Source of the DNA: Branchiostoma floridae
Lineage: Eukaryota; Chordata; Leptocardii; Amphioxiformes; Branchiostomatidae
Direction: 5' to 3'
DNA length: 64,000 bases
NCBI RefSeq assembly: GCF_000003815.2
Contig: NC_049997.1
Span: forward strand, 14,822,213-14,886,212
In this document: positions 38,648 to 47,838 of the stretch, in pieces
How the letters are laid out: every line of letters begins with the position of its first letter
How positions within the stretch are numbered: position 1 is the first letter of the stretch
The notes under the pieces: generated by a model
What the model was told of the DNA's origin: nothing
What the model saw: only the letters and a program-made list of their open reading frames with translations
The model's database searches: none
Position numbers and translations under genes: made by a program

Positions 38648-38783
38648 TCCATGATCGCTCCTTGTGTCACCTCTCAGTGCTAGCATCATCAATCTTATAA
38701 TACCTTCTGTCTTGTGTTTCCACCACACCAACTTTCCTTCCAATAACCAATTCTTGCTGGTCGCTTTCAATACCGTCCACTTC

Positions 38784-38804
38784 ATCAGCACCAAGGTCAG
38801 TGCC
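38784..38804 (+). promoter_or_regulatory. Second RE1-like site upstream of the LRRC4-like CDS
   Basis: ATCAGCACCAAGGTCAGTGCC fits the full 21-base RE1 layout including the final GCC, with two mismatches (first base, and A to T in GGACAG). It is in the same orientation as the site at 38627 and about 1.9 kb from the start codon. Confidence 0.35.
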
Positions 38805-38989
38805 TTCATGCCTGCTAAAAGGATTTGGAACAGAAGCTGAGGTGAAGCATCCTTTGTGATATGCTTTCTATTAGTCAGACACCCTAACTTTATACTGTCA
38901 AGGCTGGTGGGGAGGGGGGGGGTGCTAGTTTCCAAACTGGTTGCTATGTTTACTGTGACATCATATTTGTCACAAACACATACATGTAT

Positions 38990-39365
38990 ATGTTCTTGTC
39001 ACTGTGTATTAGTGCTTCCCAAAACTACAACTGTAGCAGTACCTTTATGCATGAAAATGAGGACAAATTTGTGGCGTATGGGGAGGGGGGCAGTTGTGGC
39101 CATTGTATATATTAGTGCTTCTCTAAAGTGTTACTTTTACAGTAGTTTTATGTGCTATAATGAGGACAAGTTTGTGGCCCATGGGAGGGGGCCAGTAATA
39201 CGGTCATTGTGTACAGTATTAACTGTTTTTCTCAAGTTTAACTGTAAGTGTTTGTCTATGTGATAAAATGTGGACAACTTTGTGGTACGTGGGAAGGGGG
39301 CCAGTAATGTGGTCATTGTGTCTTTTAGTGCTCCTCTTTCAAGTATAAGCATAGCACATTTATCT
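38990..39365. repeat. Tandem array, about 102-109 bp x 3
   Basis: GGACAAnTTTGTGG recurs at 39061, 39163 and 39272. Each time it is followed by a G-rich run and a GGCCATTGT or GGTCATTGTGT block. The copies are well diverged. The first has the string TATGGGGAGGGGGGC, also seen (inverted) in the 10.7 kb and 46 kb arrays. Confidence 0.75.
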
Positions 39366-40309
39366 GTTATAAGGAGAACTTTTAAATGGAGATGGAGGCA
39401 GTTGAGAGTCACTTAGTATTCTAACTCCGCACTCAAATTGCACCACTATAAATTACAGGGACATCTTACGAGACATGACTAAAATATTTCAAATCCCTTT
39501 TGCGTTTTCTTGAACCACATCCAGGTCGTGGCTAAATGTGCTGGTGTATTTTGTAATTGTGGGCAAAGGTAACAGTTTTGTATGTAATTTTTCCCACAGA
39601 TGATAAGCATTCCTACCTGATAACATGTAATTACCTTAAAGTTGGAAGTGGTGGCAAGGATTTGACAGCCTGATATATGCTTATTTAAACATTGCTACAA
39701 TTTGGTCAAAAGGCACCAAATTATTGCCATTTTAGGTCATGTGTGAAATCTAAAGTAGCTGTATAATAACTGTTCCATTGTGTTCAATACATCAAGCTTT
39801 GTGGCAACTGAAATGCCAGCTTTACTAAATGTATTATGTAGTAAATATGGTGTTGGATATATATACCAATATATTTGTGATGTGATGGTAATGCATATGT
39901 TGTGTGTATTCTTAATCATCATTTTTTCCAATATCATTTCTTAATGCTTCCTTTACTTTTTGGCATAAAAGTTCATATGATCTTATGATGACTTTGTTTT
40001 TCCAATTCACAAACACCCTGGCTCATAATAATGCCAATATCTAATTCCAGCTGTAATAAAAGCCATAACACTAGCTCGAAACAGTTATGTTGCAATCAAC
40101 TCTTTTGTTTGGAATAGGTTGCCATTTCTTCTACAGCGCTGCTCATGATATGTCACTAAGATTGGGGACGCTATCATGCTTATTTCAGTTGCACAGTAAT
40201 CACTAGGCATACCAGAAATTCCCAGGAAATTATGTCAGAAATTATCCCACGTTATGACTCTATTAATCATCATCTAACTGATATGAAACACCTTACTAAT
40301 TTCAGTCTG
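39366..40309. other. Non-coding stretch upstream of the LRRC4-like gene
   Basis: AT-rich sequence with no array or element recognised. It may be intron or promoter-distal sequence of the gene. Confidence 0.4.
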
Positions 40310-40687
40310 TGTCTCGCCTAGGTGTGGCCGCCCGCTGCTCTGACGCCGTCTCTTCGAAACTGGTGGAATAGTGGGACAAATCAATGCCGGGGTAACATAC
40401 GTGTGTGTGTCCGCATAGACGTGCCATTCATGCCGCATTATCATCATCCCGGGTCTCCGGGGGCGGCTGTTGTGGGGTTAAGTTTTAAATGTGAGGAGAT
40501 GGCTGCCCAGTAGCAGAGGTTCATTACGACGCGAGGATGGAGATATGGGACCTCCATGTAATCTAGCTTCGGGGAACATGTGATGAGTAATAAAACGCGT
40601 GCTGCACGGGGAGATTGACTGCACTTTGGGGTATTTGCATAGAAATTAACATTTCTGGCAGAAGTGAGGGAGATACGGCGAGTAACC
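40310..40687 (+). promoter_or_regulatory. 5' untranslated region of the LRRC4-like gene, with possible 3' splice sites
   Basis: Composition turns GC-rich here. An in-frame stop (TAG, 40640-40642) closes the frame upstream of the start codon. Two acceptor-like strings are present: CAGTCTGTGTCTCGCCTAG ending at about 40320 and TTAACATTTCTGGCAG ending at 40661. Either would fit the vertebrate arrangement of non-coding 5' exons spliced to one coding exon. No TATA box is recognised. Confidence 0.4.
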
Positions 40688-42574
40688 ATGGGGAACGATG
40701 CGGCTGCATTCGCTTGGGTCGTCCTCCTGGCCGGGGTTTTGCTATCCGAAGGTTGCCCGCGGAAATGTACGTGCCCGACACAGTACCTCGCCGTGTACTG
40801 CGAGGACACGGGATTGACTGCCGTTCCGGACGGCATTCCGAGCAACACGCGACTATTGAGTCTTCACAATAACAACATTACCGTGATCATGAAGGACCAG
40901 TTTAAACACTTGGTGGATTTGGAGACCTTGCAAATGAGCCAGAACAAGATTAGCGACATTGAAGTCGGGGCCTTTACCGGGTTAGATGCTCTTAAGACAC
41001 TCGAGTTGTACTACAACAAGCTGGAGAAAGTGCCAAGCACAGCGTTTGCATACCTGCCCAATCTACGCGAGCTGTGGTTGCGTGGAAATCCGATCAAGAG
41101 GATAAATTCTTGGGCCTTTGTTCACGTGCCAACGCTGACGTACCTGGATATAGGGGAGCTGAAGGACCTGGAATTTATCTCCGACAACGCATTTCTTGGT
41201 TTAACCAAGCTGCGGTATTTAAACATGGGTGTGACCAATCTCAAGAAGATGCCTGGAATTAGGCACCTGACCAACTTGGAGGAGTTGGATTTGTCTGGGA
41301 ACCCCATTGCCGTCATTGAAGCTGATCATTTCCAAAGTCTTCGAAATCTTCGCAAGTTATGGCTCACTTATATGCAGATCAACACGGTAGAAATGAACGC
41401 ACTGGACGAGCTGGTGAGTCTATATGAGCTGAACCTATCTTACAACAACCTCACAATGCTACCTTACAATTTGTTTTCACCTCTGCCCAACCTGCAGAAA
41501 GTCTTTCTTCATCACAACCCTTGGAGGTGCCACTGTGAGATTTTGTGGCTGAGTCAGTGGTTGAGAGACAACATTCCATCCAACCGTTCCTGCAACCCGT
41601 GCGCGCAGTGCGCATTTCCCGACGAATTGCGAGGAACGTACATCGGCGACGTCTACGATTCAAACTTCACGTGCGCCGTTCCGATCATCGAGACCCCGTC
41701 AGGGAATATCAACATCACGGAGGGGAGTAACGCAGAGTTGCGCTGCACTTCTGGTCGGGAAACTGCCATCTCTTGGATAACGCCCAATGGTACCACTGTT
41801 ACCCATGGATCGTACAAGGTTAAGGTGAAAGTTCTCAGCGACGGGACTCTCAACATTTCCAGTGTGACTGTCAGTGATTCTGGCAAGTATATCTGTGTCG
41901 CTGAAAACCCTGTGGGGAATGCTACGATAAGTGTTGTGCTGACTGTCAACGGTACTGGGAATATATCCTTCACTGTGACAAACAAAACCATGCCTCTTAC
42001 AGAGAGTTCCTTCAACATGCCTACGGATTCGGCCAAACCGAAATCTCCGCAGTCTACGCCACCGATCAAAAACGAACCTGACCCAGAACCAGGGACTAAC
42101 GGGATTCCAAAGGTAGACGATGTCATTGTTACCACCAAAATCATCATTGGCTGCTTTGGTGCCATAACGTTAGCAGCCATATGCTTACTCATTGTATACT
42201 ACAGGATGCAGAGGAAAAAGAAAAAGAAACCGAAGCCGCAGAATCGGTCGTATTATAAAACAGTAGATCTAGTCAATATAGATGAGCTATGTCCAGACAG
42301 CCCAAACTCGATGGGAAAGTCTATCAATACTACTTCCAACTCGTTGAACACTCACACATCTTTGTCTATGAACAACATGAGCACCTTTACATCTTTGCAC
42401 ACACTTCCTCACGAGAACTCGTCTCAGACGCTTCCACGAGACGGAACCATGCACTCTATAACAAAAGATGGACTACTCCATAATCTGTCGGACAAGGCCA
42501 TCTCCACGTACAACACTTATGCCACTCTGCCAAGGGATCCTACCACAGAGAGTATAACAGAAACACAGTTGTAG
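40688..42574 (+). CDS. LRRC4: LRR-Ig synaptic adhesion protein, LRRC4/netrin-G ligand (NGL) family
   Basis: This 628-residue type I membrane protein is predicted to sit at the neuronal surface. Visible in order: signal peptide (about 1-21), LRRNT (Cys23, 27, 29, 38), about nine leucine-rich repeats (54-276), LRRCT starting NPWRCHCEILWLSQWL (Cys281, 283, 302, 305, 308, 329), one Ig domain (331-420; Cys353, Trp363, DSGKYIC with Cys403), a Thr/Pro-rich stalk, a membrane helix (about 482-504), a basic stop-transfer run (506-520) and a tail ending ETQL, a class I PDZ ligand. There are about eleven N-glycosylation sequons. Vertebrate NGLs bind netrin-G or LAR-type phosphatases outside and PSD-95 inside. 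The Ig core SWITPNGT and VLSDGTLN are strongly NGL-like. The ATG at 40688 is chosen for its context (AACCATGG), the signal peptide after it and the in-frame stop at 40640. The coding region has no intron, as in vertebrates. Partners are inferred from the family. Confidence 0.95.
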   Translation: MGNDAAAFAWVVLLAGVLLSEGCPRKCTCPTQYLAVYCEDTGLTAVPDGIPSNTRLLSLHNNNITVIMKDQFKHLVDLETLQMSQNKISDIEVGAFTGLDALKTLELYYNKLEKVPSTAFAYLPNLRELWLRGNPIKRINSWAFVHVPTLTYLDIGELKDLEFISDNAFLGLTKLRYLNMGVTNLKKMPGIRHLTNLEELDLSGNPIAVIEADHFQSLRNLRKLWLTYMQINTVEMNALDELVSLYELNLSYNNLTMLPYNLFSPLPNLQKVFLHHNPWRCHCEILWLSQWLRDNIPSNRSCNPCAQCAFPDELRGTYIGDVYDSNFTCAVPIIETPSGNINITEGSNAELRCTSGRETAISWITPNGTTVTHGSYKVKVKVLSDGTLNISSVTVSDSGKYICVAENPVGNATISVVLTVNGTGNISFTVTNKTMPLTESSFNMPTDSAKPKSPQSTPPIKNEPDPEPGTNGIPKVDDVIVTTKIIIGCFGAITLAAICLLIVYYRMQRKKKKKPKPQNRSYYKTVDLVNIDELCPDSPNSMGKSINTTSNSLNTHTSLSMNNMSTFTSLHTLPHENSSQTLPRDGTMHSITKDGLLHNLSDKAISTYNTYATLPRDPTTESITETQL

Positions 42575-43755
42575 TAGTTACTCACAAGTGTTAAGTCATA
42601 GCATTAGTTGGCTGCGACCAGCAGTTACTTCTGTATATAATGTATGTATCTTGTTCAATGTATTTTTGTGTCTAACGCAGCAACTTAACTGTGGCACCCT
42701 CCCTAACGTTTCCTTAGACTGTTCGAATGTGGTGTGCAAAGTTGCTGGTTAAAGAATTCAATTTCAATGAAATTGCCCCCTTTGCCAATGATTCACGGGC
42801 TACTTATACAAGGGCAGGAAAAAAAGACTGTCTTTTCAGAGCAGTGCAGTCAAAATATTGTCCAGTGCTAATTGTAGGAATATTGTCCAGGTAATATATA
42901 CGGTTGCTTTGATGGACATCGAAGTGCGGTGCATGTTTGTTATTGAGTTCTAAGAGGAATAATGTGTCAAATGTTGACAGATGAAATAATTTCATTTTTT
43001 TGTGACTGCTTACCAACCCTACTACCTAACACAGTGTGTGTCTCAACCACTTACCATTGCCAAACCTATTGCCAAGTCATAGTAAGAAAGAGGCAGTATC
43101 GAGTCACATGTAAATGTATAAGAGTTTATACATGAGTAATGTATCTGAAAAAAATGCTTAACGCCAACGATTCTGCCTTTTTTTGACAACTGAAGGATTA
43201 ATGTGTCAACGTGTAGAAAACAAGCATACAAAACAGAGGATCATATTTTGATATTTCCAACATATAGATACATGTAAGTCAGACAAGGATGCCACGATAC
43301 CTGTGGTAAGAGTGGCTGTACAAAAAAACCTGTATAGATAAAATGTCTTGCATCAAGTGAACTGGTAATATATTGTTCAGACATGTACAACTGCTTCACC
43401 TTTCTTATTACACCTATAGTATAGTGTTTATAACCGTCACTTCTACCAAACGTACTTGAACATGGGGGGCACGTTTTCCGCTTCACGTCGAACCTTGATC
43501 CTCTACAGCGTTGGGTGGTACGTTTTTCTGTGATTGATTACGGTCAAATACCCACTTGTCGATAGTAAGAGAAAATAAACCATAATTTTGTACATCAGCA
43601 GTCGATAATCCGACGTGACTGATTGAATCCCATGAGATATGCCCTGTTGATGCGCCGGTCTATAACGTCAATATGCTGTTCTGTCAGTTTCTTAGGAAAG
43701 AATTGACTAGTGGTATTCCAGATGGATAGACATTTAATGACTATTGGCTACACCT
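42575..43755 (+). other. Probable 3' UTR and downstream DNA of the LRRC4-like gene
   Basis: After the stop codon the sequence becomes AT-rich. The first AATAAA that I find downstream is at 43574-43579, about 1.0 kb past the stop. A second, followed by a GT-rich stretch, is at 44228-44233. Either could be the polyadenylation signal. No other gene is seen. Confidence 0.35.
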
Positions 43756-44081
43756 CAGGGTTCCAGCCAGCGTTCTTTGACGGAATTTTGCTGCTGGGGA
43801 CAAAAAAAATTTTTGCACATTCATTCTGTCCTCTATGATGGACAAAAATCAGCATGTAAAGATATAAAAACAGATGCCATTGAACCAAGCAGAGCCTACT
43901 AGCAAAAATTGCTCCTCAAAATGCAGGAAATAGCATTTCAGAGGGTCTAGATTTCGAAATTTCCCAAAAGGAGCATGCTCCAGACCCCCAAGGATCGTTG
44001 TGCCTTTGGCACTTGTCATATAGGATTTCAATATCAAAAATCCAGGGTACAGGAAAAAAATTCAAGCTGGCTAGAACACTG
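43756..44081 (+). mobile_element. hAT-like MITE, 326 bp
   Basis: It starts CAGGGTTCCAGCCAGCG and ends AAGCTGGCTAGAACACTG, imperfect inverted repeats. The interior is shared with 45246-45567, including GAAATAGCATTTCAGAGGGT and CTAGATTTC. No transposase frame is present. The 8-bp flanks (CTACACCT and CTATACAC) agree only partly. Confidence 0.75.
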
Positions 44082-45245
44082 CTATACACATGTGGGGCCC
44101 ATAATGCTGGGTAAATAATGCACTTTTGTGAGTCAAAAATAGAGTTGTGCACAAGTCCTCATTTTTAACAGTGGGTGCACTGGTGCACCTGCATGTACAT
44201 GTACATGTAGATATGTCACAAAAAATAATAAAATTTTTGTTGTGTTATCATGGGTAGTGTTGTTAAAATTTGAAGCTATGGAATTTGAGTTTCGAGCTAT
44301 GAAGAGAGATGTCAGTGAGGTTTAACGTAGATTTTGCAGACATTCTACTTTATTTTATGTTGTGCACTAAAAGTTTTTCTGTGCCTCTACATTTTGTAAA
44401 ATGTTTAGGTTAATTGCACCAGTGCACACATTCTAAAAGATCAATTTCGAGCTACACATTTCAGCCACATGTATGTCAGCACTGAAATTATATATTTGAG
44501 ATGGTTTCATACTGGAGATTGATATATGAAACCTAAAAGTTCCATTACGATTTCCATAATACTAGAAAAGACATCTTTCTGAGATGAAGCAAATTTGCAT
44601 TAAGACAGTCACTGCAAAGACAAGTGACAAATGTAACAATGAAGCCATGCATATCACAAGCTCAATAAATGACTTGATTGTAACAGTAACATTGCCCACT
44701 AATTAGGTACCTACTTTACCAGAAATCCCCTAGGAACGGGTTTCTTTTCCTCTGAGTTCTATCTGGCAGTTGGCCAATTCAAACAAAAACTTCCTGTTAT
44801 GTTAATACTCAATACATCAACACACTATAGGCACTTCTATTTTTACCTCTCTAAATTGGGCAACAGTTTATTTTTTTATTCCATTGTATTTTGTACATAA
44901 GTGGCTTTGTACATTTGGTGGAAAGTTGCCAAATGGAAAGGAATGGCTATCTTTTGCTCTGATTGTATTTGGCTGTTACCCATTTCAAATCCAAACCTTG
45001 TGTCTTGTTGGTATTACACCATTGTGCATGTTTCACTGTTCCCTGATGGACAAAAACACTGACTTAAAATATTCCCTTCCGCTGCATTTTGTAAATTCTT
45101 CGCGGGAAAGTTGCCTAACAAGCCCAATCACTAATCAAAGCAGACGATTCCAACTGTGGGAGAATCAAGGATTTGGCAGAGGGAACCTCAGTTGAAAGAT
45201 GCACACAGAATTAGAATAAAAGCTTTCCTTGATGTAAAAGTACAG
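44082..45245. other. Non-coding stretch
   Basis: No gene seen. GTGCACTGGTGCACC and similar strings at 44170-44430 echo 28110-28175 and may mark another old repeat. Confidence 0.4.
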
Positions 45246-45567
45246 CAGGGCTCTAGCCAGCGCCCGTCCTTCTGACTTTTGATGGAATTTTTCAGCTAGG
45301 GAGAGACAAATGGACAAAAATTTTGCCCATTCCATTCTCTGTGACCAACAAAAATCTGCATGACTTGTGAAAATATTAATTGAACCAAGCTGAGTCTACC
45401 AGCAAAATTTGCCCCTCAAAAATAAAAGAAATTAGCATTTCAGAGGGTCTAGATTTCAAAATTTTTCTGTGGGAGCATGCGAACTCCTTTGGATTGTGGC
45501 ACCTTCGACAGGATTTCCATTAAAAATTCAGGGGATGGAAAAATCATTCAGGCTGGCAAGAACACTG
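45246..45567 (+). mobile_element. hAT-like MITE, 322 bp
   Basis: It starts CAGGGCTCTAGCCAGCG and ends CAGGCTGGCAAGAACACTG. The flanks AAGTACAG and ATGTACAG match at seven of eight positions, the expected 8-bp target duplication of a hAT element. It is the best-preserved member for defining the ends of this family in the window. Confidence 0.8.
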
Positions 45568-46084
45568 ATGTACAGTCAAAGATAGGCCTTTGTGCAGATG
45601 GCCTGTAGTGAGAACCCTGCAGAGCCAGACATGCTGACTTGTTCTACATAGCCGGAGTATATATTGATCTCCGTCTGCAAGGTACCAAGCCTGTCTGGGA
45701 TATGGCTCATCTAACAAGCCCCTGAGAACCTTTATTGACATCACATGTTGGACCTGCCTTTTACTGTGCCGACTAACTTTTAACATAATTGCAACTGTGG
45801 GTCCACTCCAAATGACATGCAAGATTCCGTCTTTACAGAGTGGACTCTGCCTTAATGTTGCCACAGAGAGAGTTATCTTACCCATTGCATTCAGAAGCAC
45901 AAGTGTGATGTTAGACACCTCTAGCCTGTATGTGGAAGATAAGGTGTCATTGGCCTTATACAATTACGCAGTGGCTGCTTCCATCGTGACCGATGGTACG
46001 AGGAGATCCTTCTGAGACATTGAGTGCAATTTTAATGACTGCTGTGGGAGAGATTTTGCGTTGGGGGGCAGGAATCAATAGAAA
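45568..46084. other. Non-coding stretch
   Basis: Two antisense short frames overlap here, but neither shows domain features. Nothing is supported. Confidence 0.4.
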
Positions 46085-46960
46085 AACTTGCTGATAGTTA
46101 CAATGATGATAATGAGAGGCTTGAAAGTTTTGCAATTTGCCCCCCTCCCCATCCACTTTCGTAAAAAGAAATGATGATGCTGCACAAATATTCCAAAAGG
46201 TTGTATCCTGAATCAAACAACTTGACTTTGAAAAAGTAACAATGATAATGAGAAAACTGAAAGTTTTGCAATGCCCCCCTTCCCATCCATTTTCACAAAA
46301 AGAAATGATGATGGTACAATGGCCATCACAAAGATTCCAAAAAGTTGTATCCTGAATCAAAGAACTTGACTTTGAAAAAGTTACAATGATAATGAGAAGC
46401 ATGAAACTTTTGCAATGCCCCCCTCCCCATCCACTTTCACACAAACAAATGATGCTGCTGTGATTGTCACCACAAAGATTCAAAAAGCTTGTATCCTGAA
46501 TCAAACAACTTGACTTTGAAAAAGTAACAATGATAATGAGAAAACTGAAAGTTTTGCAATGCCCCCCTTCCCATCCATCTTCACAAAAAGAAATGATGAT
46601 ACTACAATGGCCATCACAAAGATTCCAAAAAGTTGTATCCTGAATCAAAGAACTTGACTTTGAAAAAGTTTCAATCTTATGATAATGGGAAGTCTGAAAG
46701 TTTTGCAATGCCCCCCTCCCCATCCACTTTCACAAAACGAAATGATGATGCTGCGATAGTCATCACTAAGATTCCACAAGGTCATATTCTGAATCTAACA
46801 ACTTGATTTTGAAAGAGTTACAATGATAATGAGAAGTCTGAAAGTTTTGCAATGCCCCCCTCCCCATCGACTTTCAAAAAAAGAAATGATGCTGCTGTGT
46901 TTGTCATCACAAAGATTCCCAAAGGTCGTGTCCTGACTCAAAGGACTTGACTTTGAAATA
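46085..46960. repeat. Tandem array, about 143-149 bp x 6
   Basis: GTTTTGCAATG or a variant recurs at about 46128, 46263, 46408, 46551, 46700 and 46843. Each is followed by CCCCCCTCCCCATCCACTTT or a variant and by AAAGAAATGATGATG. Minus-strand frames through the array repeat a CEDGWEGGHCK-type motif that mimics the end of an EGF domain. The unit length varies and is not a multiple of three throughout, so I regard it as non-coding. Confidence 0.85.
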
Positions 46961-47789
46961 GTTGCCCGAGTCCGCATTGACGTAAACCCACCAGTTATCC
47001 CTCCCCTTCCAGGGAAAATGCAAAATGAGTAATGATTCCTGACGTCAGACATGGTAACAAAACTTGACCTTATCACTCCTCCACCTGTGAGGTAAAACGG
47101 CGACGCTGCAGATTGGGGCAAACATGGTGACCCCTGCCGGTACATGACCTTGGGTAAGTGAACATGGCAGGAGACAGGCTGATCTGTAACAGACTTGCTT
47201 CTACACACTCAGCAGCTCGTCTTATCAGCTTTTTGTCCCTGTGATAAAAAGTCTGATAACATTTCCTGCTGGGAAAGCAGACAGACCGCAGGGTGGAAGT
47301 CAAACAGCAGCTCTTTCCTGTCCAGATTATGTTCTGGATAAGATGTGGTGAGAGGGCTTTTACTACACATTCAGGTGAGGCCGTATTGATGGTGTACTTG
47401 AGTTATGTCTTTTCTTCATGTACATGCATGTCATGGTAGAGATTGCAACCTGACAGAATCACCTATTCTGTCACTAGAGATCCCAACCATAGTGCGTGAA
47501 TTCAAAATAAGGCATTCCCTTGAAAGAAAGTCAGAGCTTTAAAGTTTGATTCTCAACACTTTAAATCATTAGGTTGACTTCAAATTTTTGACTTAAAAAT
47601 AAGAGACCACCCTAACACAATCCAATCCTCCTGATTGGAGTCCCTATAGACAGTCAGTCAAATACATGCACTGTAAGATCTATGCTGAGTAAAATCTACC
47701 TGAAATTATGCCAGATCCCAATCTCTTCCCAGACACATGTATCATAAACGGACTAGCTTCAAACTCTATCTAAAATTTATCTGATGCTG
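46961..47789. other. Non-coding stretch
   Basis: The interval 46965-47180 is GC-richer. It contains a GGTAAGTG string but no paired acceptor giving an open exon. Confidence 0.35.
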
Positions 47790-47838
47790 GATTTATCTAA
47801 CTGTATCCATCCAGATTTATCTAACTGTATCCATCCAG
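47790..47838. repeat. Tandem duplication, 24 bp x 2
   Basis: GATTTATCTAACTGTATCC plus ATCCA occurs twice in direct succession without change. Confidence 0.9.

Noticed and set aside
38489-38935. A 148-codon minus-strand frame
   Set aside because: It has no domain features. Another frame over part of the same bases looks equally protein-like. Both probably reflect an old repeat around the RE1-like sites.
40664-40687. Extension of the LRRC4-like protein by eight codons
   Set aside because: The extension would start at GTG. The ATG at 40688 has a good context, is followed directly by the signal peptide, and the frame is closed by TAG at 40640-40642.
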